From Natrarchaeobius oligotrophus (GTDB lineage Archaea; Halobacteriota; Halobacteria; Halobacteriales; Natrialbaceae), in the NCBI RefSeq assembly GCF_003841465.1, contig NZ_REFZ01000013.1:20550-84549 (forward strand): a stretch of 64,000 nucleotides of DNA, written 5' to 3'. This document shows, in pieces, positions 6,951 through 16,820 of this stretch; position 1 is the first letter of the stretch, and the number at the start of each line of letters is the position of its first letter. Under the pieces are notes generated by a model. That model was not told the origin of the DNA. It was given only the letters and a program-made list of their open reading frames with translations, and searched no databases. The position numbers were made by a program, and so were the translations under genes.

Positions 6951-9635
6951 TTATTCGTCCGCGGCCGGCAGCGTAAACGAGACGGTCGTCCCCTCGCCGG
7001 GTTCGGCGTCGATCCAGATCTCGCCGCCGTGGCGTTCGACGATTCGCTCACACAGCGCCAGCCCGATGCCGGTCCCCGGGTGTTCGTCGTGGGTGTGGAG
7101 CCGTTCGAACACGTCGAAAATTCGCTCGGCGTCGTCGGGATCGATGCCGATCCCCTCGTCGCGCACCGAGATCACCCACTCGTCGTCGCGTCCGTCGGCC
7201 GAGACGTGAATCCGCGGCGGCTCGTCGCCGCTGTACTCGATCGCGTTGTCCAGCAGATTCTGGAACACCTGTCGCAGCTGGCTGGCGTCGCCCTCGACGC
7301 GCGGGAGCGAGTCGGCCGTGATCTCGGCGTTGCTCTCGACGATCCGCACCTCGAGATCCGCGCGGACGTCGTCGAGAACGTCGTCGAGATCGACCGTCTC
7401 GAACGGATCACCCCGCGTCTCGACGCGCGAGTACGCGAGTAGGCCGTCGATCATCGAGCGCATTCGTTCCGCGCCGTCGATCGCGAACCCGAGAAACTCG
7501 CGGCCGTCGTCGTCGAGGCGGTCGCCGTATCGTCGCTCGAGCAACTGGAGGTAGCTCGAGATCATTCGCAACGGCTCCTGGAGGTCGTGCGAGGCGGCGT
7601 AGGCGAACTGCTCGAGACGTCTGGTTTCGGCGCGCAACTCCTCGACGTACTCCTGGCGCTCGAAGTGAAACTTCACGAGCGTGGCGAGCGTGTCGATCAG
7701 CTCCTGTTCCTCCGGGAGAAACGGATCGCTGTCCGGAGTCGGAGCGGACTCGAGACAGCCGACGTCGATCGCGATCAGCGTGCCGTTTGCCGTTCGGGTG
7801 AGGGCGGTGAGCGACCGGTCGAGTGGTTCGTACTCGTCCGACGTCGCCTCGTGCTCGCCGATCGAGACGCGCGCGACGGTGGACGACGGGTACTGAAACG
7901 AACGCGGAAGCTGCTCGACGAGCTCTTGTAGCAGTTCGTCGACGGGCTGATCGCCGGGCTCGAGCAGGTTCGTCGCGAGTCGAACGATCGCCAGTTCCTT
8001 TTCGCGCTCCTCGAGTTCACGTTTGCGTCGCTCGGCTAGCTCTTTCAGATCGGTGATGTCCGTCGCCGTCACGACGACCTGCTCCGGTGTCCCCTCGTCG
8101 TCGGCGATCGGCGTCGCGTTGATCGAGAGCCACCGCTGTTGGCCGCCCGGCGGATCTATCAGGATCTCCTGATCGTGGAGGGGCTCGCCCGACTCGAAGA
8201 CGCGACCCGCGGGGCGCTGGTCGATCGAAAGGAGGTCTCCGGCCTCGTCGAACATGTCCCGTTGACCCGCTCCGTACTCGGAGACGTCCTCGGGGGAAAC
8301 GTCGAGGAGCTCCGCCATGCGTTCGTTCGCACGGCTCGTCGAGCCGTCCCGGTTCACGACCGCGATACCGACCGGACTCGTCTGCAGGATTCGTTCGATC
8401 AGATCGCGTTCGCGCTGGAGCTTCTGTTCCCGTTCTCGGCGATCGGTCATGTCGCGCGTGACTTTCGCGTAGCCCTGTAGTTCGCCGTCTTCCCGGATGG
8501 CGGTGATCGTCGCGTTCGCCCAGAACGTCGATCCGTCGGCGCGGACGCGCCAGCCTTCGTCCTCGACAGCACCCGTCTCGCGGGCTTTCGTCAGGTTTCG
8601 CTCCGGGACGCCCGCGTCCCGATCCTCGGACGTGTAGAACAGCGACACGTGCTCGCCGATGACCTCTTCGGGTTCGTACCCCTTGATTCGCTCTGCGCCC
8701 TCGTTCCAGCTGACGACGGTTCCGTCCGCATCGAGCATGAAGATCGCGTACTCCTCGACCGCATCGACCAGCGACCGAAACCGGCGTTCGCTCGCTCGCC
8801 GGGCCCGCTCCGACTCCTTTCGATCGGTGACGTCGTAGTAGAGTTCGACCCGACCGCCGGCGTATCGACCGGATTCGATCGGTTTGCTCCGGTGTTCGAG
8901 CCACCGCTCCCGGCGGCTCTGGCCCGCGGTGATCCGACACTCGAAGCGTTCGACGTACGTGTTGTCGTCGTAGGTCGCCAGCACGGTCTCCGCGAACGCG
9001 TCGGGGTCGGCGACGCGATCGCGAATCGTCTCGTCGATGACCGCGCGCTTGCTCCGACCGACGACCTCGGATCCATCGATTCCGAAGAACGTTTCGGCCG
9101 TTTCGTCGATCCAGACGACGTCGAAGGACTCGTCGAGGACGAACACGCCGACGTCCGCCTCGTCGATCACCGACGTGATCGATTCGGTCGTCTCCCAGAG
9201 CGACGGGACGTCGCCGCGGTCGGCGGCCGGTTCCCGGGCGCTCTGGACGACGTTGAGCGTTCCGCGGAACTCGCCGTCGGTGGTGAGAACGGTGGTTCGA
9301 ATCTCGAGGTGGAGACGATCGCTATCCGCGGTCTCGATCGACAGACCGATCGTACCGTCGGCGTCGTCCTCTCGTCGAGCGACGACCTCGCGCTCGAATC
9401 TGTCGACACCTCGATCGTCGACGAACGTCGACAGCGGTCCGCCGACGAGCGCGTCCCGGTCGTACCCCGTTCGTTCGAGAAACGCGTCGTTGACGTCGAC
9501 GACGCGACCGTCGGCGTCGAGTCTGAAGACGCCGTCGTCGACCGACTCGGACACCGCCCGATAACACCGGCGGGCCACGTCGCCGTCGACGTCCGGCCCG
9601 CGTTCCCCGTCGGCGGTCCGCGCTCGGTCGGCCAT
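6951..9635 (-). CDS. Soluble multi-PAS sensor histidine kinase
   Basis: This 894-residue sensor kinase has no membrane segment. The N-terminal two thirds hold about four PAS domains, starting near residues 25, 155, 285 and 410 (for example DGVFRLDADGRVVDVNDAFLE and YAIFMLDADGTVVSWNEGAE). A GAF-like region follows near 540-640. The transmitter has the phosphoacceptor H683 in SHDLQEPLRMISSYL, the N-box QNLLDNAIEYSG near residue 795, the G1 box VRDEGIGIDP, an F box (IFDVFERLH) and the G2 box GTGIGLAL. It has no receiver domain and no response regulator lies next to it, as is common for haloarchaeal kinases. The signal is unknown; PAS domains suggest redox, light or small-molecule sensing. Confidence 0.93.
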   Translation of the reverse strand: MADRARTADGERGPDVDGDVARRCYRAVSESVDDGVFRLDADGRVVDVNDAFLERTGYDRDALVGGPLSTFVDDRGVDRFEREVVARREDDADGTIGLSIETADSDRLHLEIRTTVLTTDGEFRGTLNVVQSAREPAADRGDVPSLWETTESITSVIDEADVGVFVLDESFDVVWIDETAETFFGIDGSEVVGRSKRAVIDETIRDRVADPDAFAETVLATYDDNTYVERFECRITAGQSRRERWLEHRSKPIESGRYAGGRVELYYDVTDRKESERARRASERRFRSLVDAVEEYAIFMLDADGTVVSWNEGAERIKGYEPEEVIGEHVSLFYTSEDRDAGVPERNLTKARETGAVEDEGWRVRADGSTFWANATITAIREDGELQGYAKVTRDMTDRREREQKLQRERDLIERILQTSPVGIAVVNRDGSTSRANERMAELLDVSPEDVSEYGAGQRDMFDEAGDLLSIDQRPAGRVFESGEPLHDQEILIDPPGGQQRWLSINATPIADDEGTPEQVVVTATDITDLKELAERRKRELEEREKELAIVRLATNLLEPGDQPVDELLQELVEQLPRSFQYPSSTVARVSIGEHEATSDEYEPLDRSLTALTRTANGTLIAIDVGCLESAPTPDSDPFLPEEQELIDTLATLVKFHFERQEYVEELRAETRRLEQFAYAASHDLQEPLRMISSYLQLLERRYGDRLDDDGREFLGFAIDGAERMRSMIDGLLAYSRVETRGDPFETVDLDDVLDDVRADLEVRIVESNAEITADSLPRVEGDASQLRQVFQNLLDNAIEYSGDEPPRIHVSADGRDDEWVISVRDEGIGIDPDDAERIFDVFERLHTHDEHPGTGIGLALCERIVERHGGEIWIDAEPGEGTTVSFTLPAADE

Positions 9636-9774
9636 ACGGGTTGACTCGGGTGTGAATCCTAAAAGTTCTCCGCCCGACTTCGTTCGAACGACCGGCAGAC
9701 GTATTCGCAATCGTGCATAGTACGCGCTTTCGAAAAGAGCAACGCTTACAGGTTCGTGCGTTCCGCTATCGATC

Positions 9775-11067
9775 ATGCAAGAGAACGTGCTCCTGATCGG
9801 CGGTGGCGGTCGCGAACACGCCATCGCTCGTGCACTTCGTGACAGCGAGGCCGACCTCTACGCCTGTGCCGGCAATCGAAACCCCGGAATCGGTCGGATC
9901 GCGACCGAGTTCGAGACGCTCGAGACGACCGACCCCGAGGCGGTCGTCGAGTTCGCCGACGCGGTCGACGCGACCATCGCCGTCGTCGGCCCGGAAGCGC
10001 CGCTCGAGGCCGGCGTCGCGGACGCGCTCGAGGACGCCGGCGTCTACGCGTTCGGGCCGAAGGAAGCCGACGCCCGGATCGAGACGGACAAGGCGTTCCA
10101 GCGCCGGTTCATGGCCGAACACGACATTCCGGGCTGTCCGGACTTCGAAACGTTCGACGACACCCACGCGGCCTGCGAGTTCGTCGACGAGTACGACGGC
10201 GACCTCGCGATCAAGCCCGCCGGCCTCACGGGCGGGAAAGGCGTGAAGGTCATCGGCGATCAGGTCACCGCCGAGGAGGGCAAAGCGTACATCCGCGACT
10301 CCGACTACGACCGGATCGTCCTGGAGGAACGACTGATCGGCGAGGAGTTTACGATCCAGGCGTTCGTCGCCAACGGCGAGTTCGAGACCGCACCCGCAGT
10401 TCAGGACCACAAACGCGCCTACGAGGGCGACGAGGGGCCGAACACGGGCGGCATGGGCAGTTACTCCGATGCGACGAGCGAACTACCGTTCATGACCGCC
10501 GAGGACTACGACGAGGCCGTCTCGATCATCGAGGCGACCGTCGACGCGCTCGAGGACTACCGCGGCATCCTCTACGGCCAGTTCATGCTGACCGCCGAGG
10601 GTCCCAAAGTCGTCGAGTTCAACGCCCGCTTCGGCGACCCCGAGGCGATGAACACGCTCCCCGTCCTCGAGACGGACTTCCTCGACGTCCTCGTCGCCGC
10701 CCGCGACGGCGAGGGACCGCCGGAACTCGAGTTCGCCGACCAGGCGACCGTCTGCAAGTACGCCGTCCCCGAGGGGTATCCGACCGATCCTGAAGCCGGT
10801 GCGAAGGTTACCGTGGACGAAGAAAGCGCCGGAGACGCGCTGTTGTACTACGCGAGCGTCGACGAGCGCGACGACGGCATCTACACGACCACCTCGCGCT
10901 CGTTCGCGGTCGTCGGGCTCGCCGATTCGATCACCGATGCCGAGGAGATCGCAGAGGACGCACTCGCGGTCGCCGGCGAGGAGGGACTGCACGTGCGCCA
11001 CGACATCGGCAAACCCGACCTCGTCCAGCGCCGAATCGACCACGTCGAAGAACTGCGCGGAAACTGA
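9775..11067 (+). CDS. purD: Phosphoribosylamine--glycine ligase
   Basis: The 430-residue ATP-grasp enzyme performs the second step of purine synthesis: phosphoribosylamine + glycine + ATP gives GAR. The N-terminal segment VLLIGGGGREHAIARAL is the family start. AIKPAGLTGGKGVKVI is the glycine-rich ATP-grasp loop, QDHKRAYEGDEGPNTGGMGSY carries the classic GPNTGGMG signature, and VVEFNARFGDPEAMNTLPVL supplies the metal-binding ENARFGDPE-type motif. Length is normal. The divergent histidine kinase lies 139 bases upstream, and the AT-richer spacer (CGCTTACAGG) may hold the promoter. Confidence 0.96.
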   Translation: MQENVLLIGGGGREHAIARALRDSEADLYACAGNRNPGIGRIATEFETLETTDPEAVVEFADAVDATIAVVGPEAPLEAGVADALEDAGVYAFGPKEADARIETDKAFQRRFMAEHDIPGCPDFETFDDTHAACEFVDEYDGDLAIKPAGLTGGKGVKVIGDQVTAEEGKAYIRDSDYDRIVLEERLIGEEFTIQAFVANGEFETAPAVQDHKRAYEGDEGPNTGGMGSYSDATSELPFMTAEDYDEAVSIIEATVDALEDYRGILYGQFMLTAEGPKVVEFNARFGDPEAMNTLPVLETDFLDVLVAARDGEGPPELEFADQATVCKYAVPEGYPTDPEAGAKVTVDEESAGDALLYYASVDERDDGIYTTTSRSFAVVGLADSITDAEEIAEDALAVAGEEGLHVRHDIGKPDLVQRRIDHVEELRGN

Positions 11068-11088
11068 ACGACCGGATTCGCCTCCGCG

Positions 11089-11442
11089 TTACGCTGACCC
11101 GTCGTCTTCGTCGAAAAACTCGCCCGCCTCGTCGTTCACCGACGATCGAACGTCGTCGACATCGACGCGCTCCCGGAGTCGGTCGGGATCGATCGCGTCC
11201 TCGAGCGTGCCGAGATCGGTCACCGCCTCGAGCCCCCGTTCGTCGACGGCGGCTTCGATCGACTCGGCGTCGACGGCCGACGCGATCGAGTCGTCGTCCG
11301 CCTCGGTGGCCGATCGCAACGCGCGTTTGACGGCGACGACCCCGAGGAGGGCGACGCCGCCCGACGCGACCGCTCCCGGAACGCCGTATCGTTTGTAGCC
11401 GAACGTCGCCGCTTTCTTGCCGACGGTGTAGGCGCCGATCAT
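11089..11442 (-). CDS. Membrane-anchored nonapeptide-repeat protein (117 aa)
   Basis: The N-terminal 40 residues are a membrane segment (VPGAVASGGVALLGVVAVKRAL) preceded by basic residues. From about residue 51 to 104 the chain is a run of six 9-residue units of the form xxLxxAVDx: DSIASAVDA, ESIEAAVDE, RGLEAVTDL, GTLEDAIDP, DRLRERVDV, DDVRSSVND. The tail is acidic. The same spacing of L/I, V/I and D recurs in the island protein at 22181-22951. No family is recognised. It converges with purD (21 bases). A short amphipathic repeat scaffold is the most that can be inferred. Confidence 0.8.
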   Translation of the reverse strand: MIGAYTVGKKAATFGYKRYGVPGAVASGGVALLGVVAVKRALRSATEADDDSIASAVDAESIEAAVDERGLEAVTDLGTLEDAIDPDRLRERVDVDDVRSSVNDEAGEFFDEDDGSA

Positions 11443-11569
11443 CGTACGCTCGGTTGAATCGACGGCGGGAAGAGATCGCGGCTTTCGTGCGACGACTCCG
11501 CTGGGCGACCGGTAACGTCTCGAGAGCGACTCCGCGGTTCCGATCGCTCGACGGCGTACTACGTGCCGA

Positions 11570-12925
11570 TCACTCCACGGCGACCGACGTGTCCTCGATC
11601 GCGGCGAACAACAGCTCCACGCCGAGGTCGATCTCGCGTTCGGTGACGTCGAGCGGCGGGAGCAATCGGAGCGTCTCGTGTCCGCAGCCCAGCGTCAGCA
11701 GGCCGCGTTCGAACGCCGCCCGAACGACGGCGTCACGACGATCCGTCGCGTCGAACTCGAGGGCGAGCATCAGTCCGCGGCCGCGCACGTCGACGATCGC
11801 ATCCGTTTCGGACTCGGACCTCTCGAGACGGTTTCGGAGCTGCTTCCCGCGCTCGCGGACGTTCTCGAGGAGGTTCTCCTCGCGGACCACGTCGATCGTG
11901 AGCGCACCCTGAAGCGAGGCGACGATATCGCCGGCTCCCCAGGTCGAGGACAGCCGTCCCGTCTCCTCGGGGAAGACGTCCGATCGCGAGATCGTCGCGC
12001 CAACGCGCAGCCCCTTCCCGCTCGCGATGACGTCCGGCGTCAGATCGAGGTGGTCGACGGCCCACAGTTCGCCCGTTCGACCCAGACCCGACTGGATCTC
12101 GTCGACGATCACCCGCAGATCGTAGCGCTCGCGCAGCGCCTCGAGATCGCGAGCGAACTCGGCGTCGGCGACGCGATAGCCTCCCTCGCCCTGTATCGGC
12201 TCGAGGACGAGAAAGGCGACCTCGTCGGGATCGATCACGCCCTGCTCGGGGTGGAGCTTGTCGGCGACGACGTTGCCACCCGGTCCGTCGGTTTTCCAGC
12301 GGGTTTCGTACGCCTCCCGACTCGCCGGATAGGGGACGGTGACCACGCCGGGGATTTCGGGGAAGCCGCGCCGGTGGACGGTCTTCGATCGGTTGAGCGA
12401 GAGCGCGCCGAGCGTCCGGCCGTGGAACGCCCCGTCGAAGGTGAACGCCCGGTGGCCGCCGCGGGCGTAGCAGATCTTGATGGCGTTTTCGACGGCCTCA
12501 GCGCCGGAGTTCGAGAGGAAGACACGATCCATCTCGTAGTGGCTCGTCAGGTCGACCAGCCGATCCATCAGCTGGGCTGGACCCGGAAACGCGGCGTCGG
12601 TTCGCGGGTCGGAGCCGCCGGGGCTGACGTAGAAGTCCTGTCCGGCGATCTTCAGCGGATCGACGAGGTCGAGCGCCGCGAGCTTCTCGCGCAGACGGGG
12701 ATTGTCGTACCCGAGCGGCGCCGCGGCGACGTGACTCGTGAAATCGAGCAACACGTTGCCGTCGACGTCGGTGCAGAACGGACCGGCCGCCTCGGCGCTC
12801 GTGTCCCAGACGAACTCGTAGACGTACGTACTGGGTGCGGCGAACCCGTGGTGGTAGTCGACCCACCGTTTCGCTCGCTCGCCAGGGATCGCCTCGACCC
12901 GGGGCTCGGCCGTGTCCCTGTCCAT
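11570..12925 (-). CDS. Class III PLP-dependent aminotransferase
   Basis: The 451-residue enzyme belongs to the ornithine/4-aminobutyrate/acetylornithine aminotransferase group (fold type I). Visible signatures are NSGAEAVENAIKICYARGG, GAFHGRTLGALSLNRS, LEPIQGEGGY, the VIVDEIQSGLGRTGE motif with the PLP-contacting aspartate, and the Schiff-base lysine in IASGKGLRVGA near residue 303. The N-terminal YVYEFVWDTSAEAAGPF is typical of the aspartate-aminotransferase-family members annotated in haloarchaea. The amino donor cannot be told from sequence. The start ATG is at 12923-12925. No biosynthetic operon surrounds it. Confidence 0.92.
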   Translation of the reverse strand: MDRDTAEPRVEAIPGERAKRWVDYHHGFAAPSTYVYEFVWDTSAEAAGPFCTDVDGNVLLDFTSHVAAAPLGYDNPRLREKLAALDLVDPLKIAGQDFYVSPGGSDPRTDAAFPGPAQLMDRLVDLTSHYEMDRVFLSNSGAEAVENAIKICYARGGHRAFTFDGAFHGRTLGALSLNRSKTVHRRGFPEIPGVVTVPYPASREAYETRWKTDGPGGNVVADKLHPEQGVIDPDEVAFLVLEPIQGEGGYRVADAEFARDLEALRERYDLRVIVDEIQSGLGRTGELWAVDHLDLTPDVIASGKGLRVGATISRSDVFPEETGRLSSTWGAGDIVASLQGALTIDVVREENLLENVRERGKQLRNRLERSESETDAIVDVRGRGLMLALEFDATDRRDAVVRAAFERGLLTLGCGHETLRLLPPLDVTEREIDLGVELLFAAIEDTSVAVE

Positions 12926-13121
12926 ACGCTGGATACGCGCTCCAGCAGGTAAATAGCCTCGACGGCTCGCAGTCGCTCGAACTCGCGATCCGGAACGCCG
13001 CCGCTCCCCCGACTCGAGGGACGCGACGGTTCGATCGAATCGGACGGACCGTCGGAACTCGTTTCCGGTGCCACCGCGATCCGCTCTGCGGTTCCGCCGG
13101 GACGCCGGTAGAAGGGCCGCG

Positions 13122-14414
13122 TCAGATCACCAGCAACGCGGAGGCCACAGCGCCCCCGAGCAACAGCGCGGCGCTGTAGACGGCGACCTGGTTGCGAAAC
13201 CGGCGGTTGGTCGACGTCGCCGCCAGCATCGCCTTGACGACGATGCTCGAGACCGTCGCCAGCAGGATGGCGATCGTCGCCTCGGTCGGGCCGAGCTGTC
13301 CCCCGCGATAGAGGACGACGGCCGACGTCGTCGCGCCGGCGCTCGAGACGAAGCCGCTCGCGACGGCGGTCGCGTAGAACCCGAGGGTGCCGAACCACGT
13401 CTCGGCGAGCGAGCCGAACACGAGGACGACGAGGAACACGGCGCCGAACGCGAGCGCGTTCTTCATCGAGAACGGGCTCTCGAGTTCCATCGGACCGGAC
13501 TCGCGCCAGTCCGCGGTCGCCACCGCGATGGCGAACGCGATCACGATGACGGCACCGAGCGGGACGATCGACTCGACGAGGAGGGCAGTCCCGCCGCCGA
13601 CGGTGAATCCCACCGCGATCGCGAGGTTCCGGGCGGCCATCGCGGCGTTCGCGAGCAGGATCGCCGCGACGGCGTAGGAGGCCGCCTCCGGACGCTGTCG
13701 GACGTGATCCAGCATCGTTCCGACGACCGCGGTCGACGAGGCGAGGCCGCCGAAAAAGCCCGTCACCGCGATCCCGCGGCCGCCGTACGTCGAGACGATC
13801 GCGTAGTTGACGATGCCGATCCCCGCGACCGCGACGACCATCAGCCAGATGACCTGCGGCTCGAGCGGGATCGTCAACGCGCCGAGATCGAGGGCGGCCT
13901 CGGCGGGCAACAGCGGGTAAACGACGAACGCGAGGATCGCGAACTCCGTCGTCGACCGCATCTCCTCGCGCGAGAGTCCCCACGCGAACTCGTGTAGCTC
14001 GCGTTTCAACACCAGCAACAGCGACGAGAGCACCGCGACCGTCACGCCCTCGATGATGAACCCGGCGGCGACCAGCGCGCCGACGCCGTAGGCGACGAGC
14101 ATCGACACCGACGTCGTCAGCGAGAGGCCGGCTTCCTCGTCGCTCAACAGCCCCTGAATCGCGAGGAGTACCCCCTGAACGATCACGAGCAGCCCCCCGA
14201 GTATCAGCAGCCCCTCTCCGACCTCGGTCTCGAGAACCAGGACGGTAAAGACGGCGGCCAGCAGGCTGATCAGCGAGAACGTCCGAATGCCGGCCGACTT
14301 GTGCGACCACTCTCGCTCGAGCCCCAGGAACATGCCGAGCGCGGCCGCGAGGGCGATTCGGACGACCGCATCGTCGAGCGGGGCGTCCAGGATCTGCAGC
14401 GCTAGCTCGTTCAC
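13122..14414 (-). CDS. MgtC/SapB plus DUF4010 integral membrane protein
   Basis: The 430-residue protein has about 11-12 hydrophobic segments. The N-terminal part has the MgtC/SapB pattern, with RIALAAALGMFLGLEREW and the GIRTFSLISLLAAVFTVL segment. The C-terminal part matches DUF4010, with TGFFGGLASSTAVVGTML and SGFVSSAGATTSAVVLYRGG. MgtC-type proteins are linked to magnesium or acid stress in bacteria, but the role of the two-domain archaeal form is unknown. Translation starts at a GTG (14412-14414), giving MNELALQILDAP; the next downstream methionine would cut into the first helix. It neighbours the aminotransferase and adenine deaminase on the same strand but is separated from both by about 100-200 bases. 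Confidence 0.87.
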   Translation of the reverse strand: MNELALQILDAPLDDAVVRIALAAALGMFLGLEREWSHKSAGIRTFSLISLLAAVFTVLVLETEVGEGLLILGGLLVIVQGVLLAIQGLLSDEEAGLSLTTSVSMLVAYGVGALVAAGFIIEGVTVAVLSSLLLVLKRELHEFAWGLSREEMRSTTEFAILAFVVYPLLPAEAALDLGALTIPLEPQVIWLMVVAVAGIGIVNYAIVSTYGGRGIAVTGFFGGLASSTAVVGTMLDHVRQRPEAASYAVAAILLANAAMAARNLAIAVGFTVGGGTALLVESIVPLGAVIVIAFAIAVATADWRESGPMELESPFSMKNALAFGAVFLVVLVFGSLAETWFGTLGFYATAVASGFVSSAGATTSAVVLYRGGQLGPTEATIAILLATVSSIVVKAMLAATSTNRRFRNQVAVYSAALLLGGAVASALLVI

Positions 14415-14517
14415 TTCCGTCCCGTTCCATCCGGACGAGTATAAGCGACGTGCCGGCTCGAACGTTCTGCGAACGTCGACGGGGCGATCGACCGCAATCG
14501 ACGCTCGAGAGACGTCT

Positions 14518-16299
14518 TCAGCGATCGTCGGCCGAAGCGGGAACGTCGGTCGAATCGGGATCGAGGCCGACCGTCGACCGCCCCAGCACGTCCGCGTAGC
14601 CGCTGGCTGTGAGTTTCAGCGTCGGGACGCCGAGGAACGTGAGCGTCTGCAGGGTCAACAGCGGCCGCTCGAGTTCGACGCCGCCGTCGGCGAGCGCCCG
14701 GCGCAACCGTTCGAAGCCGTCCGCGACGTCCTCGAGGGGAGCGTCGACGGCCGTCGCCGCGACCGGCGCGGCGAGTTCGGCGACGACGCCCCCGTCCCGT
14801 GAGACGGCAAAGCCGCCCCCCATCGACGAGACGCGCCGCGCCGCGACGAGCGCGTCCTCGACGTCGGCGGCTACGACCACCAGACCGGTCGCGTCCCACG
14901 TCCCCGTCAGCGCCACGGCCCCGGACTCGAGTCCGAATCCGGTGAGAAAGCCGGTGAACCCGCGATCCTCGACGGCCGGATTTCGATCGATCATCGTCGC
15001 CGTGAGGACGTCCCGGTCGGGGGCGGGAACCAGCCGCTCCCCGTCGAGATCCGTTCGCACGGCCGGCTCCACCGTCGTCTCGGTCGTGACGAGCCCCTGG
15101 TCGACGACCATCGCCCGCACGGCGTCCGCCGGCGCGGCCGAACGCGGTGCGGTGAACCGCCGTTCTTCGAGGTCGACCGAGACGGTGTCGTAGACGTACT
15201 CCGGATACGGATCGGTCCGCGGCTCGACGGTCGGCTCTCCGTCGGCGACGACGACGGCTCCGTCCGCAACGACGGTCTCGACGGTCATCGACTCGAGATT
15301 CTCGACGACCAGGAGGTCGGCGAACGCACCCGGTGCGACGACGCCGCGACCGGCCAATCCGAAGTGCGCTGCAGGGTTTTTCGTGGCCGCGTCGATCGCG
15401 TCGGCGGGCGACACGCCGCTTTCGATCATCCGCCTGACGACCTCGCTCATCCCGAAGCCCTCGAGGAGGTCCCGCGGCCAGATGCCGTCGGTCGACACCG
15501 AGACGCTCGCGCGATCGACGTCGGGGTACGCCTCGACGAGCACGTCGAGGTCGTCGCGGACGGAGCCACAGCGACCCACGACGTGCAGACCCTGCTCGGC
15601 GCGCTGGCGGACGCCCTCGGCCGAGATCGCCTCGTGGTCGTTGTCGACGATCGTCGCGAACGCGCGGAGTCTGTCTCCCCGGCAGCCGGCACCGTGGCCG
15701 ACGATCGTCTCGCCTTTCGCTCGAGTGCGTTCGTAGAGGCGCTCGAGGGGCGAGTCGCGACCGACGACGTGCACCCAGTCGACCTCGCCGACGCCGACCA
15801 CCCGCTCGCGGTCGAGCAACTCCGCGAGGGCGTCGAGTTCGGCGTCGTCGGCCCGGACCGGCTCGAAGGTGTCGACCAGAAGCTGGGGCGGCAGCGTGAG
15901 GTAGATCGACAGCGGTAGCTCCGCCGTTCGCTCGAGCGTCGTCTCGACGCCGCGGCTGCCGAACAGCACGCCGAGCCCCGAGGTTTCGCTCACCATCGAC
16001 GTCGTCCCGGCGGCGAGAAGCGACGGAACCGCCCGCTCCGGCGTCAGGTAGATGTCCACGTGGGTGTGGGCGTCGATCAACCCCGGCAGGACGACCCGGC
16101 CGTTCGCGTCGACGACCGTCGTCTCCGAGTCCACGACCGAACTCGCGTCTTCCGGGAGGGCCGCGATCCGATCGCCGACGACGGCGACGTCCCGTTCGAG
16201 AAACGTCCGCCGATTCGAACAGTAGACCCGTCCGCCCGAAAGAACCAGATCCGCGCTCGCCCCCTCGGACTCGAGCGCGACGGGTTGAAGTTCGTTCAT
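14518..16299 (-). CDS. ade: Adenine deaminase
   Basis: The 593-residue amidohydrolase-superfamily enzyme is predicted to hydrolyse adenine to hypoxanthine and ammonia in purine salvage. The metal-binding motif is LPGLIDAHTHVD, with H78 and H80. The segment IVGHGAGCRGDRLRAF supplies a further histidine, and STDGIWPRDLLEGFGM supplies the active-site aspartate. NPAAHFGLAGRGVVAPGAFADL is the usual amidohydrolase C-terminal strand. The C-terminal domain ends with LLTLQTLTFLGVPTLKLT, which matches the adenine-deaminase-specific tail. Length agrees with Ade rather than dihydroorotase. It may also accept related substrates. The start ATG is at 16297-16299. Confidence 0.87.
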   Translation of the reverse strand: MNELQPVALESEGASADLVLSGGRVYCSNRRTFLERDVAVVGDRIAALPEDASSVVDSETTVVDANGRVVLPGLIDAHTHVDIYLTPERAVPSLLAAGTTSMVSETSGLGVLFGSRGVETTLERTAELPLSIYLTLPPQLLVDTFEPVRADDAELDALAELLDRERVVGVGEVDWVHVVGRDSPLERLYERTRAKGETIVGHGAGCRGDRLRAFATIVDNDHEAISAEGVRQRAEQGLHVVGRCGSVRDDLDVLVEAYPDVDRASVSVSTDGIWPRDLLEGFGMSEVVRRMIESGVSPADAIDAATKNPAAHFGLAGRGVVAPGAFADLLVVENLESMTVETVVADGAVVVADGEPTVEPRTDPYPEYVYDTVSVDLEERRFTAPRSAAPADAVRAMVVDQGLVTTETTVEPAVRTDLDGERLVPAPDRDVLTATMIDRNPAVEDRGFTGFLTGFGLESGAVALTGTWDATGLVVVAADVEDALVAARRVSSMGGGFAVSRDGGVVAELAAPVAATAVDAPLEDVADGFERLRRALADGGVELERPLLTLQTLTFLGVPTLKLTASGYADVLGRSTVGLDPDSTDVPASADDR

Positions 16300-16430
16300 G
16301 CCAGGGTGGTTCTCGCCCAGGATCTTAATCGCTCCCGGTTCGATCGTCGGACTCGTCCGAGCGGACGCGCCGGTTCTGTCGCCTACGAAAGGACTATATT
16401 CGATCCCGCCCTATACGGCTTCGAGAGGCC

Positions 16431-16718
16431 ATGAACAAACACTTCCACGACAGCCTGTACTACCTCAAGCGAGCCGGCGAACACGCGCGACTCGGGATCG
16501 AAGCCAACCTCGAACCGGTCGTCGAGCGCGCACGGCGGGCCTTCGGACGCGACGACGAGCCCGAACCCGAGGCGGGACGACTCGAGACCGTTCGCCGAAC
16601 TGCGACGGATCTCGAGCACCGGGTCGAACGCCGCGCGCGGACGACGGTCGGAACCGTTCGGGAGGCGGTTCCGGGCGGGGACTCGGGGTCGGACTCGAGC
16701 GACGAAAGGAAACCTTAA
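16431..16718 (+). CDS. Small acidic helical haloarchaeal protein (95 aa)
   Basis: The protein begins MNKHFHDSLYYLKRAGEHARLG and then has an amphipathic helix pattern (EANLEPVVERARRAFG), followed by ETVRRTATDLEHRVERRARTTVG and a Ser/Asp-rich tail. It has no cysteines and no membrane segment. Small proteins with this N-terminus are conserved among haloarchaea and functionally unknown. An AT-rich element (GGACTATATTC) lies about 35 bases before the ATG at 16431 and could be its TATA box. It precedes tRNA-Val by 27 bases on the same strand. Confidence 0.78.
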   Translation: MNKHFHDSLYYLKRAGEHARLGIEANLEPVVERARRAFGRDDEPEPEAGRLETVRRTATDLEHRVERRARTTVGTVREAVPGGDSGSDSSDERKP

Positions 16719-16745
16719 GTCGACCGCACGGATACGTGACCGTGC

Positions 16746-16820
16746 GGGTTGGTGATCTAGTCTGGTTATGATACCTCCTTCACACGGAGGAAGTCGGCAG
16801 TTCAAATCTGCCCCAACCCA
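16746..16820 (+). tRNA. tRNA-Val (CAC)
   Basis: The acceptor arm GGGTTGG pairs with CCAACCC, and A is the discriminator base. The anticodon stem CCTCC/GGAGG closes the loop TTCACAC, giving anticodon CAC. The T-arm is GGCAG-TTCAAAT-CTGCC. The D-arm region is TGATCTAGTCTGGTTATGA. No CCA is encoded. The last 22 bases plus the next T are duplicated exactly 132 bases downstream. Confidence 0.94.

Noticed and set aside
12652..14430. 592-codon minus-strand frame across the aminotransferase and MgtC genes
   Set aside because: It overlaps two clearly homologous proteins in another frame and consists of arginine-rich antisense-like sequence.
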